From Dromaius novaehollandiae (lineage: Eukaryota > Chordata > Aves > Casuariiformes > Dromaiidae), in assembly GCF_036370855.1 (NCBI RefSeq), contig NC_088098.1:33545981-33609980 (forward strand): DNA of 64,000 bases, in the 5' to 3' direction. A model generated the notes under the pieces. It did no database searches and was not told where the DNA came from. It saw only the letters and a program-made list of their open reading frames with translations. Both the position numbers and the translations under genes were made by a program. Of the stretch, positions 12,896-25,800 are shown piece after piece (positions within the stretch are counted from its first letter, which is position 1; every line of letters starts with the position of its first letter).

Positions 12896-15800
12896 TTTTT
12901 CTAAAATTTACAGAATCTAGTCAAGTTTGGAAACAAAAGTTGCTCGTTCCACTCTTGTGATTGACCTTGTCTCAAATGCTATTTTCCTTTGCCAAATTAA
13001 GCTAAATTAAGAAAAATTATGTGATATGAATGTATTATTTGTAGAGTGTTAAAGATGAACGTTGTACAAACCAAATAGACTCAATTTTTACTCAACACTT
13101 TCTGTTGTCAAAATAGGCAGAAAAGGAAGCTGTTTGTACAACCCAGTACACTGGCACTGTTGCTATGCTCAACGGTTTTCATATTTTGGGGGGCTTCCCA
13201 AAGCACCTTTTTAAATGTAAGGTAATGTCGATTCTGGAGGCCGACAGCACTGTAGGACCCCAGGTATCAGGGCCACCAGCAGCAGTGACAGCAGAAAGTG
13301 CAGTTAAAGACTCGTCATATAAACTTCTGTCTAGAGAGACTGAAAATTACTTCCAGCCTCTCTGAAGGCTGAAAATCCCACACGTACAGCTACACACGGA
13401 AGGATCCTGTATGAAACAAGGTACAGATGTTCCTGAATTACTGTGTGTAAGTGACCGAAAGCACTGATCCCAGGGCCAGCTCTACGGCGGAGATGCTGGT
13501 TTTGCTGAGCTGCAGGAAGCTTTTGCAGGATGCCCAGCGCAGCGCAGCACTCATCGCTGTCACAACAGCCGTTGGTCCCTGCCTTCCCAAGGGCTCAGCG
13601 GGAAGAAACTGCAGTTACTCAAAAACCCCATTAATTCCTTGAAATCGGTTTATTTGCACAACCTCTGGATGAGTACGCGCAGCATTGCCTTTGGTGGGGA
13701 GCCAGCTCCTTGCTCTGAACCCCATGAGCAGAGCAAGGCTCCTTTTGGAGGTGGCTGTCACCGGACAACTTGCCGTGGGACACCTGGAGGGCACCAGCGA
13801 TGACTGGGGACGCTGGCCATGACTGCCTGACGGCGGCGTGGTGCCACTCAGGGGGGCTCCGGCAGCGGTGCCCTGGGTCTCCCTGCTGCCGACATGGTGC
13901 CCGTGCCGGGGACGGCGCGGGAGAAGGGCCCTCTGTGTTTTCCGTGTGGTTTTGAGGTCTCACGTTGAGTGAACAGGCCATTCAATAAGCGCTATTCTTC
14001 CTGGCGACCTGGGGAGGAAGCATGGAGGAATGCTGGAAGGTGACTCCAGGCCGGATATATGGGAGCCAGAGGCCCGTTCAGGGCAGCAGGAAAATGGAAA
14101 TTGTGGGGTTAGCAATAAAAGGGATGCGTGAGGCCGTGCAGCAAGCCAAGGCTGCTGCTGGTTAATGACGGACACGTGTGTGCACACAGACACACACACA
14201 CTATTGCTACAGTCCCAAGGTTTTCCGTAGGGACCTTTCATCCAACCGGTCTAAGCAGAACAAGCATTGCTAGTGAGTCCGCTGGCTGAGGTGGCGTGGC
14301 TGTGGGCCAAAAATAATAAACTGAAGTCAGCAGGGTCCCTACTGAACAGATCTGGGACACTGGTGCTTTTTCATCCTGGATGTAGCTGTCTTCCTCGGCC
14401 TCGAGTAAATTCATAAATGTGGAGGCAGCCTAAGGAATTAAAAAAAATAAAGTGCCCAGCAACAGGAGAACTTCTCAGGGCGCTAGGGAGGAAGGAAAGC
14501 GTTAATGGGGAGAGCAGGGAGGAGAAGAGAGACATGGGGCTTGAGGCAGATCAAAGCAGAGACCTGCAGATTAAGCAAGGGAGCAAAGGTAATATATTGT
14601 AAAGGAGATATAGAAAGAAAAAGCACTGTCAAGGGTTTAGAAAAAGGGGATAAAGAGGAGTAGGAGAGAAGCACAGAGGTCCTGGAGAGCCCCAGGCAAA
14701 ACGATCTCTGACCCTTTTTGTATAAGGATGTTTTATAACGCAGGGAGTCCAGGGACATCTGTAAAATCTTAAAATAGGGGCACAGAAGGAAAATGCATTC
14801 TTCCTTCTTCACAAAGGAGTGATCTAGAGAAGGTAGAAAATGAAAAATAAAATGAAAGAAAACATGTATCAACAGGATAAACAATCTTGATAAAGGCTGA
14901 GATTTTGAAAGTTGCCTGAGGGATTTTTATTTGCTAGTCTTTTGTGATACAAAGGTTGTGGGAGTGAAAAAGGGAAGGGGCTAAATAAATTGATGGGAGG
15001 TGGGGAACATGAGAATATTTTAAAGGTAGCACATTGGGTCACTTAAATATATAAGGGAAGACCATTCCTGAACTGTGCTGTATTTCCAAGACAGAAATGG
15101 GATGGAGCAGCTGCAGTCCTGGAGAAGCAGGAACGCTTGTGAGTCAGCTGTAACACTTGCATGTCAGGAGAAAATACATCATTTTTTTCCATCCCAGTAT
15201 GAAAGTTACAAAAGGAATAAGAGAAGAGAAAATATTTTATGCCTCATGGTCCAGAAAAGATGAAGGGATTAACAGATGACGAGGACTTGCAATCTATGCA
15301 GCAGATTTCAGATATGGAGGCCTAATATGAGGCACCTCATAAATAAGCAAATAAGGGAGAGTAGCATGCTTGGTACCAGAGCTCAGCGACTTTGGCTTTC
15401 TGAGTTAGCCATGTAAGTGGACTGGTTTAGGTCTCCTGGACTGTATTTTCAACATCCTAAAGGCAAAAGCTTAAGAAAATATCTATCAACAGCTGTTCTT
15501 TCAGAAAGCAGAGGGCCGATCTGCCTGGAGACTGAGGCTCTCTGATGTCCAGCACATGTCAACTTCCCTCTACCCATGAGCTCAGCATCTCAATTTCACA
15601 GCTGGAAAAAAAGGTGCAATAGGACCTAACGACCAGCAGCTTCCTATGGATCCCCCAGCACACTGTGATCCTGCAGAATTTTCCATCATGTTGTTTGAGA
15701 AACAATATTTTATAAAAACAAATGGCAAAGCTCAAGCAGTATGAGTTCTTCAGATTTCAGTCTTGCTTAGATGATAAACAGCAGCTGAGAAAGCTGTGAA

Positions 15801-16210
15801 GATTTTTATTACTGATTGAATGTGCTAATGCTACTTCAGTACCAATGGCATCCAGTACACCAAGTATATAAAAGGAAGGAAAATCCATGGGGCAACATGA
15901 AAGTGCACCTTCATGATTTCAGCACCTGAAAAAAAATGAAAGCAAGCAAATCAGACCATGCTTACCTCCTGCTCTCTCTGAGCGATTGCAGAGGATTTGT
16001 GCTGCAGAAAGCTACAGATTCTTAAGATTCAGGACAGGTTATTTAATGTGTGTGAAGCAGAAGAATAATTTTTGTGATCCACTTGAGGACAAAATAAACA
16101 TGAAGAAGAGATTTGCTTATAATTATAGATGTGCTAATGCCTGTAACACTCCTATCACTAAGGGTCTGTCAGCATTACCATTAAGCCTCTAAGGTATATA
16201 ACTGACAAGA
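12896..16210. other. Non-coding DNA with a GC patch and a purine-rich block
   Basis: A GC- and CpG-richer patch lies at about 13,640-14,060. A strongly purine-biased block on the plus strand covers about 14,480-14,700. No frame here has recognisable homology, and the 116- and 133-codon minus-strand frames are explained by composition. Confidence 0.55.
14163..14203. repeat. Short CA-rich simple repeat
   Basis: A run of cacacagacacacacacac with gtgtgtg just before it. Short and imperfect. Confidence 0.6.
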
Positions 16211-16370
16211 TACTAGTAATACTCAGCAGTTATATAACCTTTACAACCTCAGAGAATATTCAGAGCATCCCATGAGCTGGGTACTACCATTGCAGTATTA
16301 CACCTAAGGGAGAGTGGGAAAGATTAAATGGCTGGCCAAAGGTTATCTCCTAAACCGGAAGCTGAATAGA
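16211..16370 (+). mobile_element. MIR-like SINE relic
   Basis: The order of elements follows the MIR core: catcccatgagctgggtact, then an alternating segment, then gggaaagattaaatggctgg and ccaaaggtta, the counterpart of the MIR 'gagaggttaaatgacttgcccaaggtca' block. Divergence is high. There is no promoter box or tail clear enough to define the ends. Confidence 0.45.
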
Positions 16371-19339
16371 ATTAATTTTTGTTGCCGTGCATAATCTTAG
16401 TCCACTGCGTCACTCGGCCTCTCAGCAGTAGCAGAGCTTTAGAAATTGTCTGCTGGAAATTTCCTCTAAAAACTTTCCCTGCTAGATCAAAACCTAATTT
16501 GTACAAACTATTGCTTGGAACAAAATGTTTACTGCTGCCCTTTCTGCTTTGTAGACAGTAAAGGATGGACAAGCTGGCAGGCAGTTGCCATCCAAATATA
16601 GCGTAGTCAGGTCAATGTGTGTCCAGAGCTGAGCTGGGTGCAATTTGGGCACATTCGTTCAAGATGGCTTCTGTGATTACAGCCAGTTCCTGAGCTGCCT
16701 TTTTAGCCATCTCTTGGTATATCCAGGCTGCTCCTCGTCTCCTCTGCCTCAGCTTCCGGCAGGCAGTCCTAACCCAGGGTGCAGGCCAAAGAGCCAAGAA
16801 ATGGGCAGTCTTGTCAGCCCATGACCCTATTCCAGCGCTCTGGAAAAGGGCTGGTCCGGCTTCAGGGCATTACCCCCGAGCCGAATACAGGGCTAGCCTC
16901 ACAGACTCCCTTTGCAGGTCCAAGCTGGATTTGGGAGATTGTGTCAAGGGCTTGCCGCCAGCAAGGACTCCTGGCACAGCTATATCCTTTAGGACCATCT
17001 GGAAAGACCTCGAAATTTATTCACATCCCAGATCTTTCTAAAAGACACCAAGAAATGCTCTGGCCATGCAGAACAGCTCCAACACAGGAGGGCAGAGAAA
17101 ATGGATTTAAAGACTCAGGACCATAAGCACCTCACGAGAGTGGAGCACAAGCCTCACAGCCCACACTTACACATGAGACTGACAGAAGCTTTCAGAAACC
17201 TCTAGGCATGACTCTGTAACCCCTTTCTCAGATGAGTGGGGCTTACTCAGGCAAATAATTGCTTTTAAATCAATAGGAAGGCTGATATGAATCATAGCTT
17301 GCAGCTCTTGCTGCTAAGATCTGCTCGCATGGCTCATCACCATGTTGGGGGAGCTTCTTGTGCCCCAGCCACATGAGAGCTGGACACAAGAGTAAAGAGT
17401 GGAGTCCCCGTCCTCACACACCCCTTCCCGCAGGGCCCCTGAGAGCCTCATGCCGCATTGCTGGGAGAAAGGCTGGGCAGAGACATGTCAGAAGTGGTCT
17501 GTGTTGTGCCTATACATACAGGGATCAGAGCCTCAGTCTGTATCTACAATGTCTCTCTTACATAGGCTCAAATCAATATGCACTGTTTCAAATATGACCT
17601 TCATGGTGGATGCTGCAGCATGAAGAGCACATGATAGCTCTTACATCAATAGAAAAATGTTTAAATAGCAGCTTTTAGCTGCAGTCATCATTTTATATTA
17701 TAGGGTTTTTCCTGAGGCTGTTTGTGTTGTTATCTCATCCAATCTTCCTTATTAGCCACACAGCAACTTCCTATACTTAGTGGCTGAAGTTTCTTAAAAT
17801 ATCTGCTCTAAGTGATGAAAACAGAGCTGATGATATATTTATCTTTTAGCCTTTTAATCTGATATGGTATGTTCCAGACCAAAACAGATGAATTTTTTGG
17901 CTCCACCTCTGGTCATTTTTCTATCTTTTTCACCCTTGTCTCTATTCTTCCCTTTTTTTTTTTACCCAGTTTTTTCCCAGATAGATAGCACACAGCTTGG
18001 GAGTCACATCTGACTTGACTTCTGAACCTGTGTTATTCAAGTGACTTTGCTATTCCCATTAAGTAAAAATGATTTAGCTCCAGAGCTCTTGATTAGAGAA
18101 AATGAAACATCAAATCATTCGTCATTGAATTAGGATGATGAGAAGGGCCATGGTACTTAAGGAGGAGAATTACTAAAATGTCACATACTCCTAGCTGTTT
18201 ATTATTTTGACAGTCTTGCGAAATTCTACTCTGGCAACACAGAATGATACCTTATTTACAAAAAAACTACTGAAGTCAAAGAAAGTCATTGAATACTCAA
18301 GACGTTTGTACAGCAGACCATCCCTGAACCTGTACAGAAGAGCATGAAATTCAGCACCTACTTTTGAAGAACAAAGCCCATTAGCATGACGTCCTTGAGG
18401 GCCAGGGACTGAGCGGTGGCTCTGCAAGACCAGGAACCCCAACCTCTAATCTTTGTTTTATGGTCAGTGGCATGACCTGCCTTTGTAGGGCTTTGGAGCC
18501 CTTATCTTCCCTTTGCCTTCCTCTGGGGCTGACAGCAGAGACTGTCCTCGTCCTGCTGACACCGCAGCCATGGACACAGCGAGGTGGCTCAGCCTCTCCT
18601 TGGAATGAAGAACTTCTTGCTGACACATATTTTGCTTTGAAGCAGACGACTATTTCTGGACACCACAGGGCTGACTCACCAGCCCAAGTTCAAGTCCGCA
18701 ACCGCAGGATTCGGTTCCTTTTATTTTATAGCTTCATTTTTATTTCTTCAGAATAGAAGAAGGAGATTTTGAAGACACGCAAACATATCAGTAGGGTCTT
18801 TCCCTCGGATGCACAGGCTCAGCAGAAACCTTGTTCCATGGTCATCTGCTTTTGGAGTTTAGAGTAGCCTGCTCCTGTTTTTTCCTTTGTCCTAGCTTTA
18901 AAGGCAGATGATACCTGAGAGCCATGACTAAAGGGGGTTCTTCTCCATCCAAGGTCCAGATTCCCTGCTGACAGAAAGGAGGACTGCATGATCTGCAATC
19001 TATCTCCTCATTTTACCTTCTGTGCAGGCCTTGGCAATCACCTGTTAATCACCCATTGGAAGCCTTAACTTTGTCACCATGAGGGATTCCCATGACTCCT
19101 GTGCATACACACAGCAGAATTGGACCCTGTGGAGCTATTCTTTAAAGACGTATTTTCAAAGCACTTTTACAGGAGGTCTGTCTATGATGCTATAAGCCTG
19201 CTGAATCACCAAACTCAATCGCCTGCTGTCATGGGCAATCAGGTCTTGTCATATCCTTAATTAACAAAGATCTACATTTAAATTCATAATCTTTTGCCCA
19301 TGAGAAATAGAAGAGTTTGGGAAGCCTGGAAATCTTTTT
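16371..19339. other. Non-coding DNA, no gene recognised
   Basis: Only short overlapping frames (up to 115 codons at 16,779-17,126) without recognisable domains. A run of ten T lies at about 17,953. Confidence 0.55.
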
Positions 19340-19880
19340 CAGATTTCCGGCCTAAATTTTATTTACAAGCCATTTATACCCATCTGTTTTTGTGCCAAGA
19401 ATAACCTTTATCTTGAATAGCTTGTCTCCCTCCTCTATACTCACACCCTTCAGTGTATTTATAGTCAACTGTCATAACTGTCCTCAGCCTTTATTTTGCT
19501 AGGCAAGACAAGCTGTGCTGTTTTTGTTTCTCTGCTTTTCTGTTGTTCATTCCTGTGGACTTGTCGGTACCCATTCCTCTTTTGAGTGGTCCTCCTTGAC
19601 AATAAACCAGACCGTGTGACACAGGACTCCGCAGGGCTCCAGATGAAGCCTCATCCTGGCCTTATACCATGTTATAAATACTTCTTCACTCAGAATATTT
19701 CATTTGAGACTTCACAGAGTGTCTTCTGCCCTTTTGATGAGGACACGACATTGGTGGCTTAATAGTCATCTTAACTGATTACGAGACCCATGTGTCTCCT
19801 TTACTGGCATGTTCCTATGATGAGATTGGCTTCCCAGATCAGGGAATGGACTTCACCAGAACAGTGCTCCTATTCCCCAT
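19340..19880 (-). mobile_element. Second old CR1-type LINE fragment
   Basis: The plus strand follows the order of the reverse complement of a sauropsid CR1-like LINE: ttttatttacaagcc, then tttatacccatctg, then ttgtgccaagaataacctt (19,357-19,410); gtgtatttatagtcaactgt with cctcagcctttatttt (19,453-19,500); gggctccagatgaagcctca then ataccatg (19,633-19,673); and gacattggtggcttaatagtcatctt (19,747-19,773). It is heavily diverged and has no coding capacity. It is shorter than the first copy and covers a different part of the family sequence. Confidence 0.68.
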
Positions 19881-22800
19881 ATTCTGAACATTTGGAGAGT
19901 CATGCAGCAAGGCTGAGCTTCGTAACAGGTAACACGTCAGACTGGCACAGCTAAACCTTCAGCAAGACACACAGGCGAGAGGGATGTGTCTGCATGGAGC
20001 TGGAGGTGGGCTCCAGGTCAGCACCCTCTGCAAGGGTGGTAAGAGGCTGGCTCCAGGCACCTGGCAATATTACATTTTCTCTGAAAGCCGTGGTGTGTTT
20101 GCCTCTGCACGCAAGGCCTGTGGTGAGAGGACTTTGCAGGGAGCAAGAAAGCTGAGTCCTGCCTCCGTACCAGCTGAGGTCGGGAGCAGGAGGGCTTCAA
20201 CTCACAGTGTGCCCTCGCCACAAGCCTGCAGCATATTTTAAATGAGAAGACTGAGGACTATCACTTATGCTAACCCTTTCTGGCAGGCCTAGTGTAAGAC
20301 TAAATAGGAAACACTATACAATAACATTTTGAAATATAGCAAAATGGGAAGAGCAGTTAAGCAAATCCAAGCAATCATTAGAGCGGCATACATTAACTTA
20401 GCTTCAGACAGGCTAAAGGAAAACCAGATGATGAAAAACATTGGAGGGAGAAGATTCAACAGACAGAAATGAGCCTGGGCTTTTCTCAGGCAGGGGTCAG
20501 AAAGCTAGATGAGTTTCAATTGGCCAATAGATATATTATTTAAGTTGTACTGATTCGGATAAGACGTTATTAAATCAAGCACAGTTACCTTATACAGATT
20601 AAGACAATTTCCTGTTAGTGGAGGTAGTATAAGAGGGATATTATATCTATCAGAGATAGAATATGGTAGTATAAAATGGTGTTCTGCACTGAGATAGCAT
20701 TTCTGTAGCACTGGACCTATCTTCCTACTGAATTTCTCATCCAAATCTCCTTTGAAACCCTAGTATCTGGAATTTTCTGCACTAAAAAGATAAATTCCCA
20801 CTGGTATTCTTGAAAGTAACATTTACCTTTAAATTCAAGCAGGTATTCTTTTTTCTTACCTTTGTTTTCCATTGAGAATCCATACAGTCGGCAATCACAG
20901 GCACTTAATATTACTGTAGCAAGTGAGTTTTCCACATTATATCTGCTTTGCCCTATTTTCTCTTTGCTTGTTTTGCTATGTGGTTAAATTTATAAATGAA
21001 ATTCTGTTTATTTATCACTCTGAAGGCCTATTTCCCATGTAGCAGTACACCTTAACTCACTTCTCTCCCAGTATATGTCTGGAAGCTGGTATTTCCTTCC
21101 ACCTTTTCACTGAAGCTGGGCCACTGTGGAGCAGGAGTGCAAAGTTCTTGGGCCAGGAGGTGAGTATACCCAGGGGGGTACAAAGCCATGTGATTTTGCA
21201 GTGTAGTGTAGCGGTTAAACATTCAGGTATGGGAAAAGCATCCTGTTCTTACAGTCCCTGCTGCCCGGATTGATTCTGCATCTTGTACTAAAAGCACTAC
21301 TTGTTTAAAAAAAAGTTTTAGAGATTGAAATTAGGCCTACAAAGAGAATACCATTGATTTCTGGAGGATAAAGATTGATTTTCAGCTGTGTAGTTTTCCA
21401 GCTGAAAACTATAACTTTACTCCTTAGACTTCTAGTCCAGGAGAGGCATAGCCAGTATTTAGGCAAAAAGTTTCTGTAGTGCTGTGATTATTTATGTCTT
21501 TCCCCCATAAATATTTCTTTTCAAAAATTGAATACAACGAACTGATGAATAACCTGGGATTTACTGACCTCTAATGGCTAAATTAAAAACTTCCACCTTT
21601 TGTTTAAATGTGCCACTAAAAGGAAAACATATATTCAGTATCTACCACTTTTTGAATCGAGACATTCCAGCCTAGAAGACACGACTCTTCATTCTGGTGG
21701 CAAAGAGTCGCTTAGTCTTTCATGTGGGCTGAACAGTGTTTTTTTGGAGATGTGAGTGAATTATCAGTCACTTTTCCATTCCCAGCAATTAGCATGGTAA
21801 GGGCAAGATAAGAAGGTAGGGTGCCTGGCTTAGTCGTTTTTAATCAGTTTTCCATGCCCCACCAATAGTAAAGGAGCAGTTCTCAGCAATTTTAAGCTGT
21901 TTACCGAAGGACAGATTAAGTTTACTTCAAAAGCACGTTACCTGGGCTGTTTCACAAAATGCTCCTATGGGAAATCTTGACTGGGAGGGATGAGTTTTGC
22001 ATCACAAGCAGGATTTTCTGAGATTCTGGCTTATTCTGACCTCCGGTGGCTGAAAATGCAGAACAAAATGCCAGGCGGCTCAGTGCTGCACCTTGTCCAC
22101 CCTGGTGTCCCGCCAGCCCCCCAGCTGCAGGGAAAGGTGGAGGCTAGCAGGGGGACTCAAGGCATTTTAGCCTGCTTGGATTAATACAGATTAAAATAAG
22201 GCTATGATATCATTAGAGGATCTAACTGCAAGTATTTTGAGTGCAAGCTGCATTTTCCCTGTCAAGGTCAGGCAAAGGGCAGGTGAGCCCTTGTTACCAT
22301 TTTCAAATCTGCTAAAAAAGGCCACCAATGGGACCCATTCATCTGCTATTTAATGCCACTTAGCCCAAAGAATCATGAGTTATAATTTGTGCTTATGGTG
22401 ATGGCAGATAATGATATTAGCCTGTTGCCAAGGAAGCAGACAGAGAAGATTACAAAATAGATGGATAAATATGATTGAAAATAGAATAACAAATTATGCA
22501 CCATAGCTGGGTGCTTTCCAATGTGCACCATCATTTTTCAAGAGAAGCATTGTGTTTCCTTTTGAAAGTTTAACTGCATAGTCAGAATGAGCAAGTCAGT
22601 CACAGATTACATCCAGCTGTTTTACTGCTCTTATGAGAAAGCACTTCAAAGGATTAACAACAATATTTTTTCTTGTCTGTATATGTAACAGAGGTGCTTT
22701 ATTATATCACTATATTAATGAGTAGCAAACACTACATAGCAAATAACAGAGTAGCAAACTGTGGTGGTAAACTAGTTTAGCACAGGCATTAAAATACCCT

Positions 22801-25800
22801 GCTTTTATCAAAATGTCATTCATCCTAGATCCAAGTTATTGAAGTTATTTTATTTAAGCCTGCTTTCTAGACTGAGCAATATGTTGGTAACCAGTAACAC
22901 AGTCAGTCATTAGCAATATGTTGGAATGTTGGTAAGTATGTTGGTAGTTTTAGGAGATCCTTTGTCCACCTCATAGAAGGAAAGGGAGCAAAAGATCCAA
23001 TATTCTGAATTTTCCCCATCCCTGAGCATCAGCATTTCATAGAGGAGTGGTTTCACACAGCTCCGCTTAACCAGGTCAGATCCCATGACTAAACTAATAG
23101 CTATTGATTGATCAGCTATGGCCCTCAAGGCCATTCATTGAACCCTAATTTCCTTGTGAAGATATGGTCATGGTCCTACAGAACATGTAGACACCTACAG
23201 TACAGACCTCTGTAGCTGGGGGGTCCTTAGGCTCCTTCATAGTCAACAAAAGTGTTCTTAGAGTGCAAGTTTCTCACCTGTTTGAGACACTTGCTTTAGG
23301 ATGAGACGAGCTTCATCCAAGGCTGCACAGATGACATGAGCTACTCCTCTGATTAAGCAAGGAGAGCAACTTAGCTGTGGACCTCTGCTCTGCAGGTGTC
23401 TGCATTTAGTCTCCAGTTTCGGGAGCCAGCAAGTGGTCACCCATGCATGCAGTGGGCACTGAATCTTTGCTACGTCCACACTGGCCTGTGATATAGAAAG
23501 CAGCGTAAGAGCCCTGATTCAGTATCCCAGTGTCATTTAGGGACAAGATGAATGACCTTTTGATACTGCAATGGGTTCCCAAGCTGGGTCACTGCATTTT
23601 TAAAACCTTTCCTTTCAGCAAAACATTTCTGTTAGCAATGGGCAGTGCTCTCATGGGATGTTGTGGGACACATATAGTAGAGAGCTAGCTGATGCCTGTC
23701 TGAGTCACCCTGACTCCTTCAGAGGCAGCTGTTGTGCCGAGTGGCCCAAGCCTGCTTGGTAGAAGGTACACACCACTCGCTTGTACCAAGGCAGTGCCCC
23801 ACCTTGTGCACAAAAGCCCACAAGACATGGCATCCATTCAGCCAATTGTCAAGGCCTCTGAAGACCGAAGAGAGGAAGGTCATTTTTCTGGCAAGACAAT
23901 GTAGCTGACTTTCTTGACCTTCCCCTACTTCTGGTCAGGGAGACGGAAGTGTGCCTGAGATTTCTAGAAGTCCTGCTCAGCTTACCAAAGAAAAACAACT
24001 TCTGCTGGCTGTGCCTATTTCAGTGATGTTCCTCTGCCTACATCACCAAGAAGAAAATGTTCCCTTTTTGCTCATTATTCTCAGAATTTTGATGCTTATT
24101 ATCTTAGGTTCATTTCTAAAATGTCCTTTTTTACCATCTACAAAACCTCACAGTGCTGAAATGATTTCTTGGGAAAAGAGATGTAATGCTAACAACAGCT
24201 GCTGTGGGGTTTGTTGTATGTGGCTGTAATGCTTATTTACCAAGATTTCTGCTTTGCACTGTGTCTAAGATGCATCTTCAACCAAAATTCAAGAGCTTGG
24301 CTTTTAACAGACATGTACCATTAGTCCTGTTGCTTTTTCATTGGCTTACCCTAGATGATATATTGATTTCACAGTCTCTTTTGTTCACATTTGAAGTCCT
24401 GAGCCGCGGATGCAGCCCAGTCTCCCTAGCTAATCCGCCCTTTGGTTATGCTCTGGAGGGACATGTGTTTAGGTCCAGAGCAGCAAGACACCATGTTTGC
24501 TTTGCCTCAGTTATTGACTTAGGTCAGTTGGAGTCAGGGGCATGCAGTAACTCTTTGCTCTGAATTAAGTTATGAAATTCACTGCTCAGTTTATATCTTG
24601 GCATAAAGACAATGCTAAGGAAGTACTGATTCCCTGCAGAGTGAGTGCTGATAATTTTATTTTGTAGTTATCTGTTTATCACTCTGAGACCCTGCTGTGA
24701 ATGATACTACATAAATGTAAACAGCTGGAGTACTTTCCCTCAAGCACTGTCTGGTCTTATTTAAAATATGTTAAATTATAAAATTTCCATTGCTTCCTCT
24801 GGGATGCTCTATCACAGTCTCATAAATCTCTGTGCCAGGCAGTTCCTGCAATACCCAGACACATTTGTGTGTGTGCTCTTAACGCTGTGCTCCAGCAGTT
24901 TGTCACTTGCCTTGAAGTTTATGTCCTACAAATATTATGTACCTCAGAGACGCAGCAAGGTAAAAAAGTGGATGAAAACCTCGTGGCAGAGACATCTACA
25001 GTTTACAGAAAATTGTGAGAGAGGCAGTTATTCCTGGCTGACAACAGCGATGGTGGTTATGTAAAGCCCTTCCACCCAGGACGAAATCGTCTGGCAATGA
25101 AGTGCAACACTTTAAAAATAGTTCTTTGTAAATGAATCCCTGTAGCCCCTTAATCCCTGTTGCTCTTTCCATTACTTTCAGGGTACTTGCATCTTTCTTC
25201 TACTTAAGTGGTTAGGACTATAAGCAGCTTTTAAGGGCAATCTCAAGAGTGAAGAGCAGAAGGAGTCTGTTCTCTGCCAACTGATGTAATTATTTCAGAT
25301 TGTATCTTCTGATTCTTTTTGCTCTTCTTTCAGCAGAAAAATTTTTTGGTATGAGGATTATCTGTGTAAGGAAAAAAAGGGAATTTAAAAACAAAAACAC
25401 TAAGTAATTTTACTCCAAACAGTATTAAATACGATCATGTAGTTAGCAAGAAACAGTGGGGAGAGTCTAAAACCTGGTCTTCCTTTTTGTCAAGTCAGGT
25501 GCGTGCCCTCCGTTGTTTTAGTCTTAGTATCCTTACTATGCCAGGATCTTGCCAAAATTACAGTGTAAGAACAATACTTACAGTTATTGGCTATTACTGC
25601 TTTATGATTAAAAAAAAACTCAGTAAAATAGAATACAAACAAGCAGTAAAGAAGCAGTGCTACTTCAGACAGTTTCTTGCTGAGATTGCTCTCTTCTGGA
25701 TTAATATAACATCTCTCATATCATCTGTGAGCCTTACCTCAGTGTATTCCACAGAAAAATAAAGCGATTTATAGTTTAACAAAGAAATGTCACCTAAGAT

